Shown here: in pieces, positions 34,939 through 44,158 of the stretch
Layout: each line of letters opens with the position of its first letter
How positions within the stretch are numbered: the stretch's first letter is position 1
Assembly: GCF_020524045.1 (NCBI RefSeq)
Contig: NZ_JAIVKL010000007.1
Span: forward strand, 208,271-272,270
Source of the DNA: Metabacillus litoralis
Lineage (GTDB): Bacteria > Bacillota > Bacilli > Bacillales > Bacillaceae
Reading direction: 5' to 3'
DNA length: 64,000 nucleotides
The notes under the pieces: generated by a model
Database searches by the model: none
What the model was told of the DNA's origin: nothing
What the model saw: the letters and a program-made list of their open reading frames with translations, nothing else
Translations under genes and position numbers: made by a program

Positions 34939-36495
34939 CTAGACGGAAATGTTACTACTGCTTTGATTTTTAAATTGTCGAGTTGTCATTCCAGTTACTT
35001 TTTTAAACGTTCGGCAAAAGTAGTGTGAATCCGAATATCCAACTAGATTTGCAATCTCATATGTTTTACTATTCGTCGTTTTTAATAGCTCTTTTGCACA
35101 ATTAATACGTGTGGTTGTTAAATATTCGATTAATGTATGACCTGTTTCTTGACTAAATAAATGACTTAAATAAGAAGCATTTACATTTACCTCTTCTGCT
35201 GCATGTTGAAGGGAAAGCTGTTGATTATGATAGTTTTCATGAATATATTCCTTTACCTTCTGAATGATTGAGCCGTTTTTGCCTATTACACTCTCTCTAG
35301 AGGCTAAAGTTATTTCTAACATATCTTCCATATAGGTAAGAACATCTTGGTATTTTCTAATCCAACTTGCTTTCATTTCTAATGTATTGATTTTTTGCAT
35401 AACTTCTAGTTTAGCCATTTCAAATTCTTTTAAATAATGTGTAATGGTAATTGTGAAATCCATTAAAAAATAATAAGTGATAAATGGAGAGCGATTATTT
35501 GCGTCTTCAAGGTATGCAGAATAAGAACGTGCAAATTGATTAATATCACACAGTTGTCCTGTTTTGAGAAAGTGAATTAAGTCTTTTCGCTTAAATTGGT
35601 ATAATGCTTTTTTTGATTCAATGTCTCGATCTGTTTCTTTTGAATTATATTTATGAATAATACTTGAGTAGTTTTTCTCTTCATCAGCTTCTGCAAATGA
35701 TAAAGCGATTCCTCGAATACGACTCTCAACGCCACCAATTCCGAAAATGAGAGAGTTTTCCAAATGATCTTCTTCATAAGAAATTAAGCGTTTCCTAATT
35801 AATTCAGATTCCTGTTCAAGTAACTCCTTTGTTTCTCCCATCATAATAAAAATAGATTCTTTTAGTTTTCTACTAAATCGAACACAATTGAATTCATTTT
35901 CAATCCAGTCCATCGAATAGGATTCAGATGTTGCTTCAACAATCACTATATAGTAATAGCTTGAGATCATACTAAGGTTCAAGTTAGATGCCTTTTTAAT
36001 TGCTTCTGAGGAAGTGTATGTTCCTTCACAAAGATCATATAAGTATTTATCTCTTGATTCAGATTTATTCTGTAATGCTTGACTCTCTAAATCATAAAGT
36101 CTTTTGTTCTTTATTTCCTCGAGGTTAATTTGTGAAACAACTCTAGATAAAATTTCTTGTAAATCTTGAGAGCTAACAGGTTTTAAGCAATATTCAGTAA
36201 TTTGAATTCGCATAGCTTCTCTTGCATAATCAAATTCATCATGGCCACTAAGGATAATAATTTTTATTGAAGGAAATCTACTTCTGAGAATACGACTAAG
36301 CTCAAGTCCATCCATAAACGGCATTTTAATATCAGTAATAACAATATCAGGTTGATGTTTTTCAATTAATGGAAGAGCTACTTCACCATCTGAAGCACTT
36401 CCGCAAAAAAATAAGCCATTATTCTCCCAATCTAGACTATTCTTTATGCCTTCTCGAATATTCACTTCATCATCTACTAAAAAAACTTTTTTCAT
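34939..36495 (-). CDS. YesN-type AraC response regulator of the arabinofuranoside locus
   Basis: 518 residues from the ATG at 36495, spaced correctly from GAAAGGTGAT; a GTG at 36504 overlaps the kinase stop. A receiver domain occupies residues 1-120 (acidic pair DDE, phospho-acceptor Asp in DIVITDIKMPFMDGLEL, Lys in CLKPVS), then a ~290-residue linker, then two AraC helix-turn-helix motifs (LQHAAEEVNVNASYLSHLF and YEIANLVGYSDSHYFCRTF). It would activate the divergent sugar operon when phosphorylated by the adjacent kinase. The symbol is withheld because the family is large. Confidence 0.92.
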   Translation of the reverse strand: MKKVFLVDDEVNIREGIKNSLDWENNGLFFCGSASDGEVALPLIEKHQPDIVITDIKMPFMDGLELSRILRSRFPSIKIIILSGHDEFDYAREAMRIQITEYCLKPVSSQDLQEILSRVVSQINLEEIKNKRLYDLESQALQNKSESRDKYLYDLCEGTYTSSEAIKKASNLNLSMISSYYYIVIVEATSESYSMDWIENEFNCVRFSRKLKESIFIMMGETKELLEQESELIRKRLISYEEDHLENSLIFGIGGVESRIRGIALSFAEADEEKNYSSIIHKYNSKETDRDIESKKALYQFKRKDLIHFLKTGQLCDINQFARSYSAYLEDANNRSPFITYYFLMDFTITITHYLKEFEMAKLEVMQKINTLEMKASWIRKYQDVLTYMEDMLEITLASRESVIGKNGSIIQKVKEYIHENYHNQQLSLQHAAEEVNVNASYLSHLFSQETGHTLIEYLTTTRINCAKELLKTTNSKTYEIANLVGYSDSHYFCRTFKKVTGMTTRQFKNQSSSNISV

Positions 36496-36500
36496 TTTTA

Positions 36501-38234
36501 TCACCTTTCAGATGGAATAATTAAGCTAACACGAGTACCAGAGCCATACCAACTATTAATTTTTAACCCAAAAGGCTCTCCATAATGAAGGGATATCCGT
36601 TGATGAACATTGACCATCCCAAAGCCCCCGTTGTCTTTCTCAAAGGGAATCCCTTTGGCTAATTGAGCTCGTATGTGTTCTAGTTTCTCTTCCTCAATTC
36701 CTATGCCATTATCAATCACATCAATACAAATATATCCTTCAGGAGTAAAATCAGCTTTGATTCGGACAAATCCTTTACCTCTTTTGTTTTTGACACCATG
36801 ATAGATCGCATTTTCAACAAGAGGTTGAAGTGTTAGCTTAACAATTGAGTAGCTCAATATATCGTTATTTAAGTGAAAAGTGACATCTAATATATCTTGA
36901 TACCTCATTTTTTGAATCATTAGGTAGTTACGGATATGATCTATTTCATCTTCCAAACTAATAACATCTTTCCCCTTACTTAGAGAAATTCTAAAAAAAT
37001 GAGATAATGATTTGGTCATGTCGATAACCTGTGGTGTTTTCTTTGCTTCTGCCATCCAAATGATGGTTTCAAGTGTATTGTATAAAAAATGAGGATTAAT
37101 TTGAGCCTGCATTGTACGTAGCTCTGCCATTTTTAGTTGCTTTTGCTCGTTAACACTTTTGTAAACAAGTGATTTAATTTTAGTAATCATCATATTAAAA
37201 CTGTTACCTAATTCGGCAATTTCATCTGTTCCTTCTTGACTGATTTTCGTATCAAGATCCCCAAGGGAAGCCTCCTTCATTTTTTCAGACAGGTTATGTA
37301 GAGGACGGATCAACTTTGAGGTGATAAAGTAGTACAGTCCAATTGTGAAAATAATACTTGATGCTACACTTAGGAAGATTAAACTTTTGATTTCGTTTGC
37401 TTCTTTTGTCATGATTGTTAATGGAACAGATCTTATCACTTTCCATCCAGTAATATCAGATGTTTTGAACACATGAAAAGTAGAAGAGTCTGTAAAAAAA
37501 CCAGAGCTTTTATCTTTCATGTCTTCATTTGAAGATACAGTAGTAGATAAGTTTGCATCTTCTGGATAAGAAAATAACACTTCACTATGTTCATTTTCAA
37601 TATGAAAGGTTCCTGATGATCTTTTCGCAGCATCTTGAAGAATTTCTTCGAAAATTTTTGCTCGAATAATTATATTTATAAATCCTATGACTTCTTTTGA
37701 TGAATCAGAAACAATTGTACTTGTCATTGAAAGAGCAGGGTTGCTATTTTTGTAAACGGGTTCAATAAATGTTTTGCTTGGATCAGTTAGCAACTTGAAG
37801 GAAACGTGACTATTGGATTGATTATTTAGTTGATGTACACCTCGATCTTCACTGACGACTTTTCCATCACGATCAATGATTCTTATATTCATGATGCTAT
37901 CGCTATACTGGTAGCTTTCTCTATAAAGTTTGATCATGCCTAAAATATTTTTAGCTTCCTCTGCTGTATTCACATGATCAATTAAAAATTGAACGGTACT
38001 TTCCTGTTTGCCTATTTCGTTAAACCTTTTAATATCTTGAATAATAGAGTCAAACTCTCTTCCTAATTGATCAACTTGGATTTGAACTAATGTATAGGAT
38101 TTTTCAGAAACAATATTATACGATTTAACATAAGAGACAATTCCGACAAATATGAGCGGAAGAACTGTTAAAATAATGAACATAACGAGTAGTTTGATTC
38201 TTAAACTTGAATTCATCCATTTCTTAAACTTCAT
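36501..38234 (-). CDS. YesM-type sensor histidine kinase
   Basis: 577 residues from the ATG at 38234; another ATG five codons upstream (38249) is possible as neither has a strong ribosome site. Layout: membrane helix near 15-38, an extracytoplasmic Cache-like sensor domain (about 40-285), second membrane helix, HAMP (about 310-362), a His_kinase domain with phospho-His in QAQINPHFLYNTLE (about 380), and an ATPase domain with NAIYHGVKN, DNGIGIEEE and GGFGMVNVHQR. It overlaps or abuts the regulator gene. Confidence 0.92.
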   Translation of the reverse strand: MKFKKWMNSSLRIKLLVMFIILTVLPLIFVGIVSYVKSYNIVSEKSYTLVQIQVDQLGREFDSIIQDIKRFNEIGKQESTVQFLIDHVNTAEEAKNILGMIKLYRESYQYSDSIMNIRIIDRDGKVVSEDRGVHQLNNQSNSHVSFKLLTDPSKTFIEPVYKNSNPALSMTSTIVSDSSKEVIGFINIIIRAKIFEEILQDAAKRSSGTFHIENEHSEVLFSYPEDANLSTTVSSNEDMKDKSSGFFTDSSTFHVFKTSDITGWKVIRSVPLTIMTKEANEIKSLIFLSVASSIIFTIGLYYFITSKLIRPLHNLSEKMKEASLGDLDTKISQEGTDEIAELGNSFNMMITKIKSLVYKSVNEQKQLKMAELRTMQAQINPHFLYNTLETIIWMAEAKKTPQVIDMTKSLSHFFRISLSKGKDVISLEDEIDHIRNYLMIQKMRYQDILDVTFHLNNDILSYSIVKLTLQPLVENAIYHGVKNKRGKGFVRIKADFTPEGYICIDVIDNGIGIEEEKLEHIRAQLAKGIPFEKDNGGFGMVNVHQRISLHYGEPFGLKINSWYGSGTRVSLIIPSER

Positions 38235-38301
38235 ATTTAACCCAACCATTCAATAGTGTTTATTTAGTGCATGAAAAAGAAATGATTAGATAGATAGTAA
38301 A

Positions 38302-39999
38302 TTAGATAGTAAATTGTCTGATATTATCTTTCATTTCCTGAATTCGTTCCACAAGCTTAAATGATGCGTCTGAAACTTCTTCAAGTGTTGTTAGTTGCTC
38401 TTCTCCCATTGCAGCAATTCCAATCACCTCAGTTTTACTCACCTTCGAGCTATATTCAATTTCAGAAATAGTGGAGCGAACAGATTCCATTTGTTCAAAG
38501 GCATCTTGCATATTTGATGTGATATTCTGGAATTCAACTTGCTCGTTTTTACTAACTTTCTGGACTTTATTAAAAGCATCTTTGATTTGTTCCGTTATAT
38601 TTATGCTGTTATTTATGTCCTCTAAATGATGTTGGATCTGATTTTTGATGGAGGAAAGACTTTGATGAATGTGATGCATCTCTTTCTCTGATAGTTGAGA
38701 TACTTTACATAATTCATTAGAGAGATCGACTATTCTGCCGATTGTTTTTTGCCTTTTATGATCTGATTGTTCTTCTTCATTAAGATATTGTTGATGAGAT
38801 ATTACATTGGCTTCACGAGCAATGAGTGTGATCAGCCGGGATCTTTCATCCATTTGCTTTGTATGGTTCTGAATTTTGTTTATTTCAGTACTTAAGTGCT
38901 GTGCTTTTATATTTAATTGGTTAAATTTTTGTTGGAAAATATTCATGTGTTGTTTGATCTTTTCTAGTGTTAGTTGGGTTTCATTAGAATACAGATTCAT
39001 ATTATTTGATTTTGATAAGATATCGTTAAACTTGAGAAAAACAAGATCAAAAGTAGTGGCTGATTTATTAATAAGTTCATCCTGTCTGTGAAGATTAATT
39101 GAGATCGTTTGAGTTGCTTCTGCAACCTCTTCGCCAGCTAATCTGTTTTCTAATATACTTTGGTGAATATCTTTTGAAGTTAAAACAACGAGATCATTCG
39201 TTTTTCTGACATTCATAATGATATCTTTTAAATTATAGAACATACGGTTATACGATCGGCATAAGTCGCCAATCTCATTTTTTGATGGAATCGCAATTGC
39301 ACCCACCGTTAAATTGCCTTCTGCAATTTCATTTGTTTTTTTACCTAACGTTCTAATTGGTTTGACGAAGCTTCCAGAAATAAACCACGCGAATAAAAAT
39401 GATAAGATAATAACAGTGATAAATGAAAAAATATAAATCGTAATATCTCTTTTTAAACTAGTGACAATCGTAAGTTGAGATTGTTCACTTGCTTTAAGTG
39501 TTGATTGAAGGAGGGTTTGTACTTGCTCATCAATTAAGTCTGTTATGATTGTTATGTATTCATAAGTAGTGTTTCTTTCGTCTGCTGGAACATTACGCTG
39601 AATTTGTTCTCCAAGCTTATCAATATAGTCATTTGCAGACATTAAAGTTTCTCTAACATTGCTAATTTCTTCTGTAAATCTCCCCTTTTTATCATCATTC
39701 TCAATTGTATTTAAGTTTTGCTTCATATTACCAAGAAGCTCGTATTGGCTTCCTTCTCCAAAAGGAACTCTACCGTAAGCTATATCTCTAATTTCATTAT
39801 CCAATTGTTGCTTTAATTCTCCATTAATAGAATTTGTTAATGTAATAGTTTCCATCATCGCGTTATATTGCCGTACATACCCAACAAATAAGTAGATTTG
39901 AACACAATTAATTGCTGCAAGCCAGAGAAGAATAACCAAAAAAACAAGAATGAGTCTTGTCCGTAATGAGAGATCAGACAATTTAATTTTCGATTTCAC
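38302..39999 (-). CDS. MCP-like HAMP protein with degenerate signalling tip
   Basis: 565 residues from a GTG with GGGGGAG five bases upstream. Membrane helices at about 13-35 and 186-208 enclose a helical four-helix-bundle sensor; a HAMP domain (about 208-262, FVKPIRTLGKKTNEIAEGNL) leads into a long coiled coil. Where a chemoreceptor has the highly conserved CheA/CheW-binding hairpin (a run like QTNLLALNAAIEAARAGE), this protein has LIAREANVISHQQYLNEEEQ and a polar linker. It is first in an operon with the YesM/YesN-type pair. It may be an accessory membrane sensor rather than a chemoreceptor. Confidence 0.8.
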   Translation of the reverse strand: MKSKIKLSDLSLRTRLILVFLVILLWLAAINCVQIYLFVGYVRQYNAMMETITLTNSINGELKQQLDNEIRDIAYGRVPFGEGSQYELLGNMKQNLNTIENDDKKGRFTEEISNVRETLMSANDYIDKLGEQIQRNVPADERNTTYEYITIITDLIDEQVQTLLQSTLKASEQSQLTIVTSLKRDITIYIFSFITVIILSFLFAWFISGSFVKPIRTLGKKTNEIAEGNLTVGAIAIPSKNEIGDLCRSYNRMFYNLKDIIMNVRKTNDLVVLTSKDIHQSILENRLAGEEVAEATQTISINLHRQDELINKSATTFDLVFLKFNDILSKSNNMNLYSNETQLTLEKIKQHMNIFQQKFNQLNIKAQHLSTEINKIQNHTKQMDERSRLITLIAREANVISHQQYLNEEEQSDHKRQKTIGRIVDLSNELCKVSQLSEKEMHHIHQSLSSIKNQIQHHLEDINNSINITEQIKDAFNKVQKVSKNEQVEFQNITSNMQDAFEQMESVRSTISEIEYSSKVSKTEVIGIAAMGEEQLTTLEEVSDASFKLVERIQEMKDNIRQFTI

Positions 40000-40259
40000 T
40001 ATATCTCCCCCTAAATATATTTATATTTTATCTAAAAAATTTTAACTATCTTGATCTTGTTACAGCAAATTAATATATCTCTAGGATTATATTATCCTTT
40101 CTACATATTTATATATGAAAGTAAATTAATATTATCAGAAAATGATTAGAAAATATTGAATAGTAAAAATATTATAATTTTACATAAAAATAATGCAATA
40201 AAATAAATTGAACATTTTTATTGCTAAATTATTTGTATTTTGTTCAAAAGTTTATCCAT

Positions 40260-40288
40260 TTCAATCACTTGTGGAAGCGCTTTATAAT
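40260..40288 (+). promoter_or_regulatory. Candidate promoter and cre-like site of the sugar transporter operon
   Basis: TATAAT at 40283-40288 is preceded at 17 bases by a poor -35 (TTCAAT), as expected for an activator-dependent promoter. GTGGAAGCGCTTTATA at 40271-40286 matches the alternative cre consensus WTGNAANCGNWNNCWW at all but two positions and overlaps the -10 box. The rest of the 40000-40358 divergent region is AT-rich with no gene. Confidence 0.5.
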
Positions 40289-40358
40289 TAGGATATACCA
40301 ATTCTGGTAAAAATGCGAATTAAACCAAAGAATTGGAAGAAAAGGGGAGGAATTACTT

Positions 40359-41378
40359 ATGGGGAAATTGTTCAAAGGAAAAGCGGTTCTTTTTTTAATC
40401 ATGTCAGTGATGCTTTTGCTAGCTGCATGTAGTTCATCTGGTACTGGAGGAAATACAGACAACTCAGATACTAGTTCAGGAGATTCATCATCTAGTGACA
40501 AACTGGTTATTGGTTTTTCACAAGTAGGTGCTGAAAGTGAATGGAGAACAGCTAATACAAAATCAATGCAGGATGCCATAAAAGCGGCAGGACATGAATT
40601 AAAGTTCTCTGATGCGCAACAAAAACAAGAAAATCAAATAAAAGCAATACGCTCATTTATTGCTCAAAAAGTAGATGCAATTGTCTTTTCACCAGTTGTT
40701 GAAACTGGGTTTGAAACCGTTTTACAAGAAGCTAAAGATGCAGGAATCCCAGTATTCCTATCAGATCGAGCTGTTGACATCGAGGATGACTCTTTATGGG
40801 TGACATTCTTAGGATCTGACTTTGTTGAAGAAGGTAGAAAAGCTGCTAACTGGTTAGTGGAAGAAACAGCTGATGTTGATGGTGACGTAAATATCGTTGA
40901 ATTACAAGGAACTGTAGGTTCGGCACCAGCGATAGATCGTAAAGAAGGATTTGAAGAAGTAATCGCAGATCATCCTAATCTGAAAATCACTAAATCTCAA
41001 ACAGGCGACTTTACACGTGCAAAAGGAAAAGAAGTTATGGAAGCATTCTTAAAATCAGATGGAGAGAACATCGATGTTCTTTATGCTCATAACGATGACA
41101 TGGCAATTGGTGCAATTCAGGCAATTGAAGAATATGGTCTAAAGCCAGGTGAAGATATTAAGATTATCGGAGTAGATGCAGTAAAAGGTGCTTTCGAGGC
41201 TATGGCTGCTGGAAAAATGAATGTAACTGTAGAATGTAATCCATTATTTGGACCGCAAATGGTTGATTTAATTGAGGCACATCTTGCAGGCGAAACAATT
41301 GAAAAACGTGTAGCTGTTGAAGAAAGCATGTACACAATGGATCAAGCTGAGGAGCTACTTCCAACACGTGAATATTAA
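40359..41378 (+). CDS. ytfQ: Furanose-binding lipoprotein of the YtfQ family
   Basis: 339 residues from an ATG with GGGGAGG upstream. Lipobox LLAAC (Cys about 25) and a Ser/Thr/Gly linker lead to a periplasmic-binding fold very like E. coli YtfQ: VIGFSQVGAESEWRTANTKS, QQKQENQIKAIRSFIAQ, VELQGTVG, SQTGDFTRAKGKEVMEAF, VLYAHNDDMAIGAIQAI. E. coli YtfQ binds galactofuranose-type sugars. With the GH43 enzymes downstream, a furanose such as arabinofuranose or a galactofuranose is the likely ligand; this is inference. Confidence 0.92.
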   Translation: MGKLFKGKAVLFLIMSVMLLLAACSSSGTGGNTDNSDTSSGDSSSSDKLVIGFSQVGAESEWRTANTKSMQDAIKAAGHELKFSDAQQKQENQIKAIRSFIAQKVDAIVFSPVVETGFETVLQEAKDAGIPVFLSDRAVDIEDDSLWVTFLGSDFVEEGRKAANWLVEETADVDGDVNIVELQGTVGSAPAIDRKEGFEEVIADHPNLKITKSQTGDFTRAKGKEVMEAFLKSDGENIDVLYAHNDDMAIGAIQAIEEYGLKPGEDIKIIGVDAVKGAFEAMAAGKMNVTVECNPLFGPQMVDLIEAHLAGETIEKRVAVEESMYTMDQAEELLPTREY

Positions 41379-41380
41379 AA

Positions 41381-41517
41381 GGCTCTGAAAGATTGTGCTA
41401 ATTGAGAGATACGATAACCTCTTAAAACAGTGTTTGATTTCAGATTGGTTTATTTATAAGGAAAGATGCCACTGAGTTTACCAGAACAACGACATGAAAT
41501 AATACTGAAATAGAGCC
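41381..41517 (-). repeat. Degenerate copy 3 of the 162-bp repeat (family 2)
   Basis: Begins GGCTCTGAAAGATTGTGCTAATTGA, lacking the TTTT of the full copy, contains AAGATGCCACTG, and ends ATAGAGCC. 137 bases long. It lies in the ytfQ-ytfR gap and could hold a processing or attenuation site between the highly needed binding protein and the rest of the transporter. Confidence 0.55.
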
Positions 41518-41610
41518 ACTAAGTCATAGCAAAGTCATCTTTAAAGAGACTTAAAGCTAATTCTTATGTGGCTTTATATAATCAGAAGATCTCTGTTAGG
41601 AGGAAATTTT

Positions 41611-43134
41611 ATGCAGCAGAAGCAAACTCCGATGCTAGTTATGGACGGGATAACAAAGGAGTTTCCAGGAGTAAAAGCTTTGTCAAATGTACATTTGAAT
41701 TTATATCCGGGCGAAGTTCATGCCTTGATGGGGGAAAATGGCGCTGGTAAGTCAACATTAATCAAAGTGCTAACAGGTGTATATACAATTGAAGAAGGTA
41801 CGGTAACTCTTGAAGGTAAAAACATTAAAGTATCAAATCCCTTAGATGCTCAGGATTTAGGTATCAGTACAGTTTATCAAGAGGTTAATCTCTGTACAAA
41901 CTTATCTGTCGTAGAAAACATATTTATCGGCCGCGAAATCATGAAAAGAGGTCGAATCAATTGGAAAGAAATGAACCGACAAGCAAAAGATCTATTAAAA
42001 ACGAGGCTTAACTTAGATATTGATGTGACAAAATTGTTATCTTCCTATTCAGTAGCTATACAGCAAATGATTGCAATAGCACGAGCACTTAATGTCTCAG
42101 CAAAAGTATTAATTTTAGATGAACCAACCTCAAGTCTTGATAAAAATGAAGTCAATCATCTATTTAATGTGATTCGAAAGCTAAAAAGTGAAGGCTTGGC
42201 GATTGTTTTTGTCAGTCACTTTCTTGATCAAATCTATGAGATCACGGATCGCTTAACTGTTTTACGAAATGGTCAGTGGATTGGTGAATATATGACAAAA
42301 GAGATTACGAGATTTGATCTAGTCACAAAGATGATAGGCAAGGAATTAACAGAGCTTGGTCAAAAAGCGAAAAGTATTGGTGAGGTGAAAGAAAAGGATA
42401 GCAATCTTTTTTTACAAGGGAAAAATGTATCAAAACAAGGGAATATAGATGCCTTTGACATTACGATACACGAGGGTGAAATTGTAGGTCTTGCAGGTCT
42501 TCTTGGTTCAGGAAGAACAGAATTAGCAAGATTATTATTTGGTGCAGATAAAGCTGACACAGGTGAGATTTTTATACAAGGTAAAAAGACAAAGTTGAAT
42601 TCTCCTAAACAAGCCATTTCAAATGGAATTGCTTTTTGCTCTGAAAATAGAAAAACCGAGGGTATTATACCAGACTTAACGATTCGAGAAAATATGATCC
42701 TCGCCATTCAAGGGATACAAGGCTGGTTTAACTATATTCCAAAGAAAAAGCAAATTGAAATTGCTGATGAATATGTGAAGCTGCTAAATATTAATCCACC
42801 AAATCCAGAGCAATTAATCAAAAATTTAAGTGGAGGAAATCAACAAAAGGTCATGTTAGCAAGATGGTTAATCACGAATCCTAAACTTCTAATTCTTGAT
42901 GAACCAACAAGAGGAATTGATATTGGGGCAAAAGCTGAAATCCAAAAACTTATGCTTTCTTTAAGTGAAGATGGAATGTCTATTTTATTTGTTTCTTCAG
43001 AATTAGAAGAAGTCATTAGAACGTGTAGAAAAATTGCCGTTTTAAGAGATCACAAAAAGGTTTCGGAAATTGAAAATAATCAACATGTTACCCAAAAAGA
43101 CATAATGAAAGCAATGGCTGGAGGAATGGTATGA
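41611..43134 (+). CDS. ytfR: Sugar ABC transporter ATP-binding protein (YtfR type)
   Basis: 507 residues from the ATG at 41611 with GGAGGAAA upstream; the frame is open back to 41566. Two ABC domains: the first with Walker A GENGAGKSTLIKVL (about 39-52) and Walker B VLILDEPTSSLD, the second with the usual degenerate GLLGSGRTELARLL and signature LSGGNQQKVMLARWL (about 410). It powers uptake through YtfT-YjfF. It ends one base before ytfT starts. Confidence 0.95.
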   Translation: MQQKQTPMLVMDGITKEFPGVKALSNVHLNLYPGEVHALMGENGAGKSTLIKVLTGVYTIEEGTVTLEGKNIKVSNPLDAQDLGISTVYQEVNLCTNLSVVENIFIGREIMKRGRINWKEMNRQAKDLLKTRLNLDIDVTKLLSSYSVAIQQMIAIARALNVSAKVLILDEPTSSLDKNEVNHLFNVIRKLKSEGLAIVFVSHFLDQIYEITDRLTVLRNGQWIGEYMTKEITRFDLVTKMIGKELTELGQKAKSIGEVKEKDSNLFLQGKNVSKQGNIDAFDITIHEGEIVGLAGLLGSGRTELARLLFGADKADTGEIFIQGKKTKLNSPKQAISNGIAFCSENRKTEGIIPDLTIRENMILAIQGIQGWFNYIPKKKQIEIADEYVKLLNINPPNPEQLIKNLSGGNQQKVMLARWLITNPKLLILDEPTRGIDIGAKAEIQKLMLSLSEDGMSILFVSSELEEVIRTCRKIAVLRDHKKVSEIENNQHVTQKDIMKAMAGGMV

Positions 43135-43135
43135 C

Positions 43136-44158
43136 ATGATGAAATCTAAATTATTTTGGCCAATCATTGTATTGGTATTAATCCTTTTAATCAATCTGTT
43201 TTTTGATAAAAGCTTCTTTTCTATTGAAGTGAGAAACGGACATTTAGCAGGTAGTTTAATAGATATTTTAAATAGAGGTGCACCTCTTATTCTCATTTCT
43301 ATCGGCATGACATTAGTTATTGCTACAAAAGGAATTGATCTTGGTGTTGGTTCAGTCATTGCCATGGCTGGTGCAGTTGGAGCGATGACAGTAAGTGGAG
43401 CAAGTGGAGACAGCTTAGTGCCTTTATTTATGGCAATTGCTTTTGTGATTGGAATTTCTTTATTAACAGGTGTCTGGAATGGTGTTCTCGTTTCACATAT
43501 AGGAGTACAACCAATTGTGGCAACTCTTATATTAATGGTTGCTGGTAGAGGTGTCGCACAGCTTATTACAGACGGACAAATCATGACTGTTTATTATGAT
43601 CCTTACACGTTTATCGGTGGAGGCTATCTTTTCATGATTCCTTTTTCCATTTTTATTGTAGCGGCAGTTCTAGCCATCGCTTCTTTTTTAACGAGAAAAA
43701 CAGCGATTGGTTTATTTATTGAATCTGTTGGTGCTAATCCAGAAGCAAGTCGTTTATCTGGTATAAACTCTAAAAACATTCTTTTAATGGTTTATATGTT
43801 TTCTGGTCTTTGTGCTGGTATTGCAGGATTAATTTTAAGTTCAAATGTTGCAAGTGCTGATGGAAATAATGCTGGTCTTTGGTATGAGCTTGATGCCATT
43901 TTAGCTGTAGTAATCGGTGGTACTTCGTTAAATGGCGGAAGATTTTATTTAATGGGAACCGTCATTGGCGCTCTTATTATTCAAAGCTTAACAACAACAA
44001 TTTATTCAATTGGTATTGCACCTGAGATCAATCTTGTTGTAAAAGCGATTGTTGTATTAATTGTTTGCTTATTACAATCACCAGAGTTTAGAAAGAAATT
44101 AACAAATTATTTTCCAGCAAGAAAAACAGCGAAGAAAAATGAGGGGGTTGCTTTATGA
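43136..44158 (+). CDS. ytfT: Sugar ABC transporter permease (YtfT type)
   Basis: 340 residues. About ten membrane segments of the BPD_transp_2 (ribose/galactofuranose) family, with GMTLVIATKGIDLGVGSVIAMAG near residues 58-80 and an AVVIGGTSLNGGRF coupling-loop signature near residue 260. The start ATG lies one base after the ytfR stop, so translation is coupled. It overlaps the next permease by four bases (ATGA). Confidence 0.94.
   Translation: MMKSKLFWPIIVLVLILLINLFFDKSFFSIEVRNGHLAGSLIDILNRGAPLILISIGMTLVIATKGIDLGVGSVIAMAGAVGAMTVSGASGDSLVPLFMAIAFVIGISLLTGVWNGVLVSHIGVQPIVATLILMVAGRGVAQLITDGQIMTVYYDPYTFIGGGYLFMIPFSIFIVAAVLAIASFLTRKTAIGLFIESVGANPEASRLSGINSKNILLMVYMFSGLCAGIAGLILSSNVASADGNNAGLWYELDAILAVVIGGTSLNGGRFYLMGTVIGALIIQSLTTTIYSIGIAPEINLVVKAIVVLIVCLLQSPEFRKKLTNYFPARKTAKKNEGVAL

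Noticed and set aside
43042..43584. Minus-strand frame of 180 codons over ytfR-ytfT
   Set aside because: Antisense to conserved transporter genes; composition typical of a reverse frame.
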